Source: an uncultured Oscillospiraceae bacterium
GTDB lineage: Bacteria; Bacillota; Clostridia; Oscillospirales; Oscillospiraceae
Assembly (NCBI GenBank): GCA_900752445.1
Contig: CAADVN010000239.1
Coordinates: 1 to 8,002 of the forward strand
Length of the DNA: 8,002 nucleotides
Direction of reading: 5' to 3'
Notes under the pieces: generated by a model
What the model was told of the DNA's origin: nothing
Database searches by the model: none
Seen by the model: only the letters and a program-made list of their open reading frames with translations
Shown here: positions 1 through 5,044 of the stretch, one piece after another
Layout of the letters: the number at the start of each line of letters is the position of its first letter
How positions within the stretch are numbered: position 1 is the first letter of the stretch
Translations under genes and position numbers: made by a program

Positions 1-389
1 GCCCTCGCGGCCCCGGCGGCGGGGGGGCCCCCCGCCGGCCTCACCTGCCGATGGAGCTGCTGCACCGGCTCTCGGGCGAGGTGCCGGGCACGGCGCTGGC
101 GGCCCGGGGCTGCGCGGACGCGGACCTGGACCGAAGCTACAGCTTTTTCGAGACGCCGGAGCCCTGCGTGTACGAGCGTCGCTCGAAGCTGGAGACGGGG
201 CTGTGGGACTATGAGCTGGTGTCGGGCGGCATGGAGCGCATCCCAGGCATTGCACCGCTGCGCGGCTGCACAACGGAGCGGTACGAGGCGCATCGCTCGC
301 TCTGGCACGAGCAGATCGCTCAAGCCGCCCGAAGGCTTGAGCGTCCCCTGGCCCCGGCGCGGGTCACGCCAATAAGGTCAAAAAAATAG
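1..389 (+). CDS. 3' end of an unrecognised protein gene (partial)
   Basis: An open frame with its first full codon at base 3 runs in from the left edge and stops at TAG 387-389. An internal ATG lies at 51, but no ribosome binding site precedes it (the bases before it read CTCACCTGCCG), so I read this as the C-terminal part of a longer gene. The last ~112 residues look like ordinary soluble protein, with a stretch FFETPEPCVYERRSK, a Trp/Tyr-rich middle (GLWDYELVSGG), a helical segment near the end and a basic tail RSKK. There are no membrane segments and no Fe-S or nucleotide motif that I recognise. The first 16 codons (Pro/Gly/Arg-rich, across a G7C6 run) look unlike the rest, so the true frame upstream of about base 40 is uncertain. 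I do not recognise the family. No plus-strand terminator follows; the stop codon touches a hairpin whose U-tail faces the other strand. Confidence 0.5.
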   Translation, partial: PRGPGGGGAPRRPHLPMELLHRLSGEVPGTALAARGCADADLDRSYSFFETPEPCVYERRSKLETGLWDYELVSGGMERIPGIAPLRGCTTERYEAHRSLWHEQIAQAARRLERPLAPARVTPIRSKK

Positions 390-407
390 CGAGGCCATCG
401 ACCTCGC
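381..407 (-). terminator. Third minus-strand terminator downstream of tRNA-Gly
   Basis: GCGAGG (389-394) pairs with CCTCGC (402-407) around a 7-base loop. Read on the minus strand, the 6-bp stem is followed by TA and six T (386-381). On the plus strand it is followed only by A, so it does not terminate the gene ending at 389, whose stop codon it overlaps. It is weaker than the two repeat-borne terminators, because the stem is short and two bases separate it from the T-run. Confidence 0.5.
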
Positions 408-410
408 AAA

Positions 411-506
411 AAAACAAACCCGCCCGGACAACAGACCGCGCACAAACGCGGGCGATAAGCATAAAAAACAGAGCGCTGAATTCGCGCTCTGTCCGCGGCG
501 ACACGC
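411..506 (-). repeat. Tandem repeat copy 1 (terminator unit, 96 bases)
   Basis: This copy matches 511-607 base for base except for one missing A in the A-run (463-468 has six A, 563-569 has seven). The copies repeat with a ~100-base period. The unit contains two inverted repeats: CGCCCG/CGGGCG (421-426 with 449-454) and the terminator hairpin at 469-491. Its right end lacks the bases that complete the GCGGCG/CGCCGC hairpin next to the tRNA, so it is the tRNA-distal copy of a recent duplication. Confidence 0.85.
463..492 (-). terminator. Intrinsic terminator in repeat copy 1
   Basis: CAGAGCGC (469-476) and GCGCTCTG (484-491) form a perfect 8-bp stem, extendable by one A-T pair, around the loop TGAATTC. 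On the minus strand it is followed directly by six T (468-463). It is a backup copy of the terminator at 563-592. Confidence 0.8.
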
Positions 507-510
507 AAAG

Positions 511-607
511 AAAACAAACCCGCCCGGACAACAGACCGCGCACAAACGCGGGCGATAAGCATAAAAAAACAGAGCGCTGAATTCGCGCTCTGTCCGCGGC
601 GACACGC
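511..607 (-). repeat. Tandem repeat copy 2 (terminator unit, 97 bases)
   Basis: This is the tRNA-proximal copy of the duplicated unit. It is identical to 411-506 apart from one extra A. Together with the next bases it forms a second tight hairpin, GCGGCG (596-601) with CGCCGC (605-610) around a 3-base loop, directly beside the tRNA CCA end. That makes this the likely original copy. No coding potential is convincing in either copy. Confidence 0.85.
563..593 (-). terminator. Main intrinsic terminator of tRNA-Gly
   Basis: CAGAGCGC (570-577) pairs perfectly with GCGCTCTG (585-592) around TGAATTC, and on the minus strand seven T follow (569-563). It lies about 20 bases past the 3' end of tRNA-Gly, the expected place for a tRNA terminator. 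It would also end read-through from the minus-strand operon upstream. Confidence 0.85.
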
Positions 608-610
608 CGC

Positions 611-684
611 TGGAGCGGGCGATGGGAATCGAACCCACGTATCCAGCTTGGAAGGCTGGTGTTCTACCATTGAACTACGCCCGC
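611..684 (-). tRNA. tRNA-Gly (anticodon UCC)
   Basis: The minus strand folds as a complete cloverleaf. The acceptor stem GCGGGCG/CGCCCGC is perfect. The D arm is GTTC/GAAC with loop AATGGTA. The anticodon stem CCAGC/GCTGG encloses loop CTTCCAA, giving anticodon TCC, which reads glycine GGA. The variable loop is ATAC, and the T arm is GTGGG/CCCAT with loop TTCGATT. The discriminator is T and the CCA end is encoded (613-611). The total is 74 bases including CCA. It has its own promoter at 695-723 and tandem terminators at 563-593 and 463-492, so it can be expressed independently of the operon that ends 72 bases upstream. Confidence 0.97.
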
Positions 685-694
685 GTACCCCGAT

Positions 695-723
695 ATGTTA
701 CCATTCCCCGCGCCCGATGTCAA
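695..723 (-). promoter_or_regulatory. Sigma-A type promoter of tRNA-Gly
   Basis: On the minus strand a perfect -35 box TTGACA (723-718) is followed by a 17-base spacer and TAACAT (700-695), four of six to the -10 consensus. The tRNA 5' end at 684 is 10 bases further on, which fits a start near 688 with a very short leader. This tRNA therefore does not depend on read-through from the operon. Confidence 0.8.
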
Positions 724-756
724 CGTTTTTGTTTCGCCAGGCTGCGACTTGCGCCC

Positions 757-1707
757 TCAGCCGCATACGATGGCGGAGCACTTGCAGACCGCCGCGCAGA
801 GCCCGCAGCCCACGCAGCTTTCCGGGTCGATGACCGGGCTGCGCCCGGATATCGCCGGGCAGCCCAGACGCCCGCAGGCCCCGCAGCGCCGGCAGCGGTT
901 CGCATCGACGCGATACCCGGCCACGCCCTCGCGCCCGCACCCGCCCCGGCAGAGCAGAAGTGCTGCGCCCTCGCCCTCAAGCGCCGTCCTGAGCGCCGAT
1001 TCCATGGCGTTTACGTCATACGCATCCAGCTCCACGGCCTCGACGCCGTGGGGCAGTTTTATGCCGCCCTCGCCAATGAGCAGGGCGACGCCGCCGGACC
1101 CGGCCAGCAGCGCCAGGCCGTCCGCCCCGGCCTCGTCCAGGCCGCAGACGGCTGCCGTGTCGCGCCTCGCCTCGGGCATGGCGGCGATGAAGCCCGAGAG
1201 CGCCGCGAGCGCCGTGCCCCGGCCCCAGGCCGCGTCCAGGGCCAGGAATGGCCGCTTCGCGCCCAAAAGCGAGCAGCCGCCGCCCGCTATCGTCCGAAGC
1301 CAGAGCTTCGACGCGAGATAAAAGGCCGCGCGATACGGGCAGCCGGGGCACATCTCCTCGCGCCCGCAGCCCTGTACAAAGCGCTCCGGCTGCTTGCGGT
1401 ACTTCGGCGCCCGGTACGAGGCGGCTTCGGCGGCGTAACCGGCCCCGAGCGGCACCGTGACGGCCCTGTCCTCGCGCTCCGAGGCCGCAAAGGCCGCGGC
1501 AAGGCTGGGATAGCCCTCGCCCGCGCCGGGCATGGCGACGACAACGCCGCCCGTGACGCGGCTGTCGGGGACTGCTGTATATTTATCCAATACCGCCAGC
1601 GCCCTTGCGCCCGCAAGGGAAGCGCCGAGGGCGGCGTAGACCGCGCCCGGGCCGGTGAAAATGCGCCCGCAGCCCGCGGCCAAAGCGCTGTTTTGAAGCT
1701 GGTCCAT
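757..1707 (-). CDS. Short IorA-like Fe-S protein with an eroded TPP domain
   Basis: This 316-residue protein resembles the C-terminal half of indolepyruvate ferredoxin oxidoreductase alpha subunit (IorA), which oxidises aryl pyruvates to acyl-CoA using thiamine diphosphate (TPP) and passes electrons through a ferredoxin domain. Seen here: CPGCPYR at 120-126, the IorA-type motif that opens the TPP domain; and a C-terminal two-cluster ferredoxin domain with Cys 272/275/278/283 and 298/301/304/308 (CxxCxxCxxxxCP and CxxCxxCxxxC). IorA is normally near 600 residues. Here the N-terminal pyruvate-binding region is cut to ~110 residues, and the usual GDSTF...HSG and N-x-T metal/TPP signatures are not recognisable (residues 187-215 read GLDEAG...IGEGG). 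It may be an electron carrier or a remodelled enzyme rather than a working oxidoreductase. The start follows GGGAGGTG by five bases and overlaps the transporter stop by one base (TGATG), so translation is coupled. No terminator separates it from tRNA-Gly. Confidence 0.85.
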   Translation of the reverse strand: MDQLQNSALAAGCGRIFTGPGAVYAALGASLAGARALAVLDKYTAVPDSRVTGGVVVAMPGAGEGYPSLAAAFAASEREDRAVTVPLGAGYAAEAASYRAPKYRKQPERFVQGCGREEMCPGCPYRAAFYLASKLWLRTIAGGGCSLLGAKRPFLALDAAWGRGTALAALSGFIAAMPEARRDTAAVCGLDEAGADGLALLAGSGGVALLIGEGGIKLPHGVEAVELDAYDVNAMESALRTALEGEGAALLLCRGGCGREGVAGYRVDANRCRRCGACGRLGCPAISGRSPVIDPESCVGCGLCAAVCKCSAIVCG

Positions 1708-2927
1708 CACTGCACCTCCCGGTTGTATATGGGCTTGACCTTGTCCCGCCCGCTGTACATGATCGCAAAGACGCTCACGAGGCTCACGACCTGCAGCCCG
1801 GCGATGACCGTGCGCAGGGGCAAAAATTCGCCCAGCGCGCCCGCCGCGAGCTGGCCCAGGATGCTGCCCGAGGTCGTGAACATGAGGAAGACTCCGTTGA
1901 AGCGCGCCCGGCAGGCGTCCGGCACATAGCTCTGCGTGGCCGAGATGCGTATGTTGTAGGAGTTCACCGCCATGAAGCCCGAGGCGAAGCACATCGCCAG
2001 CATGACGGGCACGGGCATGAATACAAAGCCGCCCTCGAAGAAGCAGACGCAGACGTAGACCGTAAGCGCGATGGCAAATTTATACTTCACATTGTAGTGG
2101 ATATAGTAGTGTACCAGGCCGCCCACGAGCCTTCCGATAACTCCTGCGGCCATGACCCAGACGTAGATGCCCAGCCCGTTGCCGGGCAGGGTCTTGAAAT
2201 AGGGCAGCCAGAGCGCGTTCGCGCCCGAGCCTGTGAACATGGAAAAGAAGAAATAGCCCGTGATTAGCATGAGCCCGGGCTCGCTCTTGAGGTAGGCGAG
2301 GCCCTCGCGGAACTCCTGCGCCAGGCTGCCGTGACTTGTCTTCAGGTGCGTATCGCCGCCCTTTATCCGCGTCTCGAAGCAGGCCGCGACGAAGAAGGTC
2401 GCGGCGTTGAAGGCAAAGAGCGGCTCGAGCCCGAATCGCTCGTAGACGAAGGTCGCCACGGGTATCATTACGACGGAGAAGGGGTAGATGAGGCTGGAGA
2501 CGGAGTAGGCGCGCGTGAAGCAGCCCTCGGGTATGAGGGTCGGGTAGAGGCTCTCGTAGGCGACCTCGTAGGTGCTGTCGATGCAGCCGATGACAAAGCA
2601 GAGCCCGAGGAAGGGCGCATAGCTGAAAAGCCCGGCGTCCAGCAGCAGGTATATGCCGAGGTAGAGCCCGGCGGAGATGAAGTCCAGCGTATAAATAGCC
2701 CGTTTGCGCGAATAAATATCCAAATATGGCCCGGCGACGAGGGGCATTATTATCCTGGGCAGGTTGTAGACGACCATGTAGAGCGTGTAGAGGAAGACGC
2801 TGCCCGTGTAGTCGAGCACCAGCAGGCTGATGGCGAAGCCGGAGACGGCGTTGCCGAGCATGGACACGACGGTGCCGAGGGTTATAATGGTGAAATCGCG
2901 GGTCCAGAGCCGGTGTTTTTCGTTCAT
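1707..2927 (-). CDS. MFS-family transporter, 406 residues
   Basis: A polytopic inner-membrane protein with about 12 hydrophobic segments, the usual number and length for major facilitator superfamily (MFS) carriers, which move small solutes or drugs using ion gradients. Between segments 2 and 3 it carries the MFS motif A pattern GPYLDIYSRKRAI (66-78), with Asp70 and the basic R-K-R cluster at 74-76. A charged cytoplasmic linker (about 185-218) divides the two six-helix halves. The tail after the last helix is basic (about 393-403). ATG 2927-2925 overlaps the stop of the preceding gene as ATGA. No good Shine-Dalgarno sequence precedes it (GGCAAGAA), so it probably depends on ribosomes finishing the DUF1846 gene. 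The substrate cannot be told from sequence; resemblance to drug and macrolide efflux-type MFS proteins is general only. A longer in-frame reading upstream exists but lies inside the DUF1846 gene in another frame and is rejected. Confidence 0.9.
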   Translation of the reverse strand: MNEKHRLWTRDFTIITLGTVVSMLGNAVSGFAISLLVLDYTGSVFLYTLYMVVYNLPRIIMPLVAGPYLDIYSRKRAIYTLDFISAGLYLGIYLLLDAGLFSYAPFLGLCFVIGCIDSTYEVAYESLYPTLIPEGCFTRAYSVSSLIYPFSVVMIPVATFVYERFGLEPLFAFNAATFFVAACFETRIKGGDTHLKTSHGSLAQEFREGLAYLKSEPGLMLITGYFFFSMFTGSGANALWLPYFKTLPGNGLGIYVWVMAAGVIGRLVGGLVHYYIHYNVKYKFAIALTVYVCVCFFEGGFVFMPVPVMLAMCFASGFMAVNSYNIRISATQSYVPDACRARFNGVFLMFTTSGSILGQLAAGALGEFLPLRTVIAGLQVVSLVSVFAIMYSGRDKVKPIYNREVQ

Positions 2928-4414
2928 TTCTTGCCGTGGTAGAGCTTTTTGGTCTGGTACTTGGGCTCGCAGGTGAGGTTCATGCCGAGGCGGTGGAAGA
3001 CGTTCTCGTCCACGCGCGAGAGTATGACGGTGGAGTGCACCTCGCCGCCGGCGAGGGCCGCGAGCTGGTCCATGGCGCGTTCGGCGTTGGGGTCGGTGAC
3101 GGCGCAGATGGACAGGGCGATGAGCACCTCGTCCGTGTGCAGACGCGGGTTGTGGTTGCCCATGTGCTCGACCTTGAGGTGCTGTATGGGCTCTATTATG
3201 TTGGGCGAGATGAGCAGCACGTCCTCGGGAATGCCGCCTAGACACTTGAGGGCGTTGAGCAGGCAGGCGGAGGAGGCGCCGAGCAGGGAGGAGGTCTTGC
3301 CTGTGACTATCCTGCCGTTGGGCAGCTCCATGGCAACGGCGGGCGCGCCGGTCTCCTCAGCCCTGGCCAGCGCGGCGGGGATGACGGGGCGGTCGTTGGG
3401 CTTGACGCCGATCTGGTTCAGCAGCATCTCGAGCTTGAAGACCTCGTTCTGCTCGGAGAGGCCCTGGCGCAGGGAGCAGAGGCTCTGGTAATAGCGGCGT
3501 ATTATCTCCTGCTCGGAGGCGCGGCGGCAGGCCGCGTCGTCGATTATGCAGAAGCCGGCCATGTTGACGCCCATGTCGGTGGGGCTTTTGTAGGGGCTCT
3601 CGCCGTAGATGCGCTCGAACATGGCGCACAGGACGGGGAAGATCTCCACGTCGCGGTTGTAGTTGACGGTGGTCTCGCCGTAGGCCTCGAGGTGGAAGGG
3701 GTCTATCATGTTGACGTCGTCGAGGTCGGCGGTGGCGGCCTCATAGGCGAGGTTCACGGGGTGCTTGAGCGGCAGGTTCCAGATAGGGAAGGTCTCGAAC
3801 TTGGCGTAGCCGGCCTTGACGCCGCGCTTGTGCTCGTGGTACAGCTGGGAGAGGCAGGTGGCCATCTTGCCGCTGCCCGGCCCGGGCGCGGTGACGACGA
3901 CGAGGCGGCGCGTGGTCTCGATGTAGTCGTTTTTGCCGAAGCCCTCGTCTGAGACGATGTAGGAGAGGTTGGAGGGGTAGTCGGGTATCCAGTGCTGGAG
4001 ATAGACGCGCACGTCCATGGCCTCGAGGCGTTTTTTGAACTGCTCGGCGGCCTGCTGGCCGCGGCAGTGCGTTATGGACACGCTGCCCACATAGAGGCCG
4101 ATGGCCTTGAAGGCGTCGATGAGGCGCAGAAGGTCGTCGTCGTAGGTGATGCCGAGGTCGCCGCGGCGCTTGCTGCGCTCGATGTCGTCGGCGGAGATGA
4201 CGATGACTATCTCGGCCTCGTCCTTCATTTCCATGAGCATACGCACCTTGCTGTCGGGCTCGAAGCCCGGCAGGACGCGCGAGGCGTGGTAGTCGTCGAA
4301 GAGCTTGCCGCCGAATTCGAGGTAGAGCTTGCCGCCGAAGCGCGCGATGCGCTCGCGTATCTTCTCCGACTGCAGGCGCAGGTATTTATCGTTGTCAAAG
4401 CCTATCCTGAGCAT
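2924..4414 (-). CDS. DUF1846 (UPF0371) family protein
   Basis: This 496-residue cytoplasmic protein matches the DUF1846/UPF0371 family in length (about 500) and in its typical opening, IGFDNDKYLRLQSEKI, followed by KLYLEFGGKLFDDYHASRVL at 29-48. Other conserved-looking segments are GDLGITYDDD (85-94), a glycine-rich loop APGPGSGKMATCLSQLYHEH at 176-195 that resembles but does not exactly match a Walker A loop, TGKTSSLLGASSA at 371-383, and HNPRLHTDEV at 421-430. The biochemical role of the family is not known to me; the glycine-rich loop hints at nucleotide or phosphate binding, which is inference. I chose ATG 4414 because GGGAGG lies eight bases upstream and the residues after it match the family start. 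An in-frame ATG at 4492 lies inside the -35 box of the operon promoter and is unlikely. It is the first gene of the three-gene minus-strand operon. Confidence 0.92.
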   Translation of the reverse strand: MLRIGFDNDKYLRLQSEKIRERIARFGGKLYLEFGGKLFDDYHASRVLPGFEPDSKVRMLMEMKDEAEIVIVISADDIERSKRRGDLGITYDDDLLRLIDAFKAIGLYVGSVSITHCRGQQAAEQFKKRLEAMDVRVYLQHWIPDYPSNLSYIVSDEGFGKNDYIETTRRLVVVTAPGPGSGKMATCLSQLYHEHKRGVKAGYAKFETFPIWNLPLKHPVNLAYEAATADLDDVNMIDPFHLEAYGETTVNYNRDVEIFPVLCAMFERIYGESPYKSPTDMGVNMAGFCIIDDAACRRASEQEIIRRYYQSLCSLRQGLSEQNEVFKLEMLLNQIGVKPNDRPVIPAALARAEETGAPAVAMELPNGRIVTGKTSSLLGASSACLLNALKCLGGIPEDVLLISPNIIEPIQHLKVEHMGNHNPRLHTDEVLIALSICAVTDPNAERAMDQLAALAGGEVHSTVILSRVDENVFHRLGMNLTCEPKYQTKKLYHGKK

Positions 4415-4463
4415 AAAAGCTGCCTCCCGGTTCCCCTGTTTATCTTTTTCACAACTATCCCTT

Positions 4464-4492
4464 ATCATACAACAAACTTCGCGCGGCTTCAA
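4464..4492 (-). promoter_or_regulatory. Promoter of the DUF1846-MFS-IorA-like operon
   Basis: On the minus strand TTGAAG (4492-4487), a 17-base spacer and TATGAT (4469-4464) form a good sigma-A promoter. The predicted start near 4457 gives a ~43-base leader before ATG 4414, with GGGAGG at the right distance. Confidence 0.75.
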
Positions 4493-4507
4493 TCAGTTTT
4501 TTGCGTC

Positions 4508-4548
4508 CGCCCTGCGCTCCGGTTTTGCACCAGCCAATATGCAGGGCG
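4508..4548 (+). other. Hairpin that competes with the downstream terminator
   Basis: CGCCCTGC (4508-4515) is exactly complementary to GCAGGGCG (4541-4548), separated by 25 bases. Its right arm shares bases 4545-4548 with the left arm of the terminator at 4545-4574, so both cannot form in one RNA. This is the geometry of an antiterminator, but no plus-strand promoter is evident upstream, so the role is speculative. Confidence 0.35.
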
Positions 4549-4574
4549 CATCGACCCCGATGCGCCGTTTTTTT
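4545..4574 (+). terminator. Strong plus-strand terminator in the divergent region
   Basis: GGCGCATCG (4545-4553) and CGATGCGCC (4558-4566) make a perfect 9-bp stem with a 4-base loop ACCC, followed by G and seven T (4568-4574). No plus-strand gene lies upstream of it in the 180 bases to the divergent operon, and it sits 12 bases before the -35 box of the GntR operon. It may stop antisense transcripts entering from the left, end a small RNA, or be part of an attenuator. Confidence 0.8.
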
Positions 4575-4586
4575 CGCGCGCGCCCC

Positions 4587-4615
4587 TTGACAAACGCCGA
4601 GAGGCGTGTTATATT
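4587..4615 (+). promoter_or_regulatory. Promoter of the GntR-ABC operon
   Basis: A perfect -35 box TTGACA (4587-4592), a 17-base spacer and TATATT (4610-4615) form a strong sigma-A promoter with a predicted start near 4622. The leader to ATG 4673 is about 51 bases and contains the palindromic operator. Confidence 0.88.
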
Positions 4616-4624
4616 GCAGTCACA

Positions 4625-4650
4625 GTTAGTTAATTACTCAAGTAACTAAC
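4625..4650 (+). promoter_or_regulatory. Palindromic operator, probably bound by the GntR regulator
   Basis: GTTAGTTA (4625-4632) and TAACTAAC (4643-4650) are perfect inverted repeats. A second register, GTTAATTACT (4629-4638) against AGTAACTAAC (4641-4650), has 10-base arms with a single mismatch around a 2-base centre. The AT-rich site begins about three bases after the predicted transcription start, in an otherwise GC-rich leader, a typical place for autorepression by a dimeric winged-helix repressor. That it is bound by the adjacent gene product is inference. Confidence 0.7.
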
Positions 4651-4672
4651 CGACAAACCGGGAGGTGAGCCG

Positions 4673-5044
4673 ATGGCAGGTTTTGATGAGTCCAGACCGA
4701 TCTTCCTTCAGCTTGCGGAGATGCTGGAGGACGGGATAATCTCCGGCGCGTTTCCGGAGGAGGGGCAGATACCCTCCATCACGGAATACTCCGCCGCGCT
4801 GAAGATCAATCCCGCAACGGCGCTCAAGGGCATCAACCTGCTCGTGGAGGATGGCCTCGTCTACAAGAAACGCGGCGTCGGCATGTTCGTCTCCACTGGC
4901 GCTAAGGAAAAGCTGCTGCAAAAGCGGCGCGAGAATTATTATGTAAACCTGGCGAAGCCCACGGCGAAGGAGGCAAGAGCGCTCGGCCTCTCGCTTGCGG
5001 AGCTTCAGAAAATGATGGAAAGAGGATATAACGATGGCGATTGA
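4673..5044 (+). CDS. GntR-family (YtrA-type) transcriptional repressor
   Basis: This 123-residue protein consists of a GntR winged-helix domain (about 8-74) plus a short helical tail (76-119). This is the YtrA layout, which lacks a large effector-binding domain. Visible hallmarks are PIFLQLAEMLEDGIISGAF (9-27) as the first helix, IPSITEYSAALKINPATALKG (33-53) spanning the helix-turn-helix, and GLVYKKRGVGMFVS (61-74) as the wing. YtrA-type regulators usually repress an adjacent ABC transporter operon of which they are the first gene, and that is the arrangement here. The start is supported by GGGAGGTG five bases upstream. Its 3' end overlaps the ATPase gene by 11 bases. The inducing signal is unknown; related operons in Bacillus respond to cell-wall antibiotics, which is only a guide. 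Confidence 0.93.
   Translation: MAGFDESRPIFLQLAEMLEDGIISGAFPEEGQIPSITEYSAALKINPATALKGINLLVEDGLVYKKRGVGMFVSTGAKEKLLQKRRENYYVNLAKPTAKEARALGLSLAELQKMMERGYNDGD

Noticed and set aside
411..607. CRISPR-like or attachment-site repeats next to a tRNA
   Set aside because: There are only two long adjacent copies with no spacers. The repeat contains no tRNA 3' sequence, and no integrase gene is present, so neither a CRISPR array nor an att site is supported.
320..670. Minus-strand open frames across the repeats and tRNA
   Set aside because: They read through the tRNA-Gly gene and the terminators, and their repetition only mirrors the tandem DNA repeat.
622..1929. Long plus-strand open frame (435 codons)
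   Set aside because: It runs through the tRNA-Gly gene and antisense to the IorA-like gene. Its translation is Ala/Arg/Pro-rich with no motif, as expected for a GC-rich shadow frame.
2928..3245. N-terminal extension of the MFS transporter
   Set aside because: The extension is Arg/His-rich and lies inside the DUF1846 gene in another frame. The ATGA junction at 2927 and the hydrophobic start fit the family better.
4595..4606. CGCC-GAGA-GGCG inverted repeat between the -35 and -10 boxes
   Set aside because: It has only 4-bp arms, the spacer is a normal 17 bases, and no MerR-type regulator is nearby, so chance is the simplest reading.
3992..4633. Plus-strand open frame reaching into the divergent region
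   Set aside because: It is antisense to the DUF1846 gene, crosses a strong terminator and the GntR promoter, and has no ribosome site.
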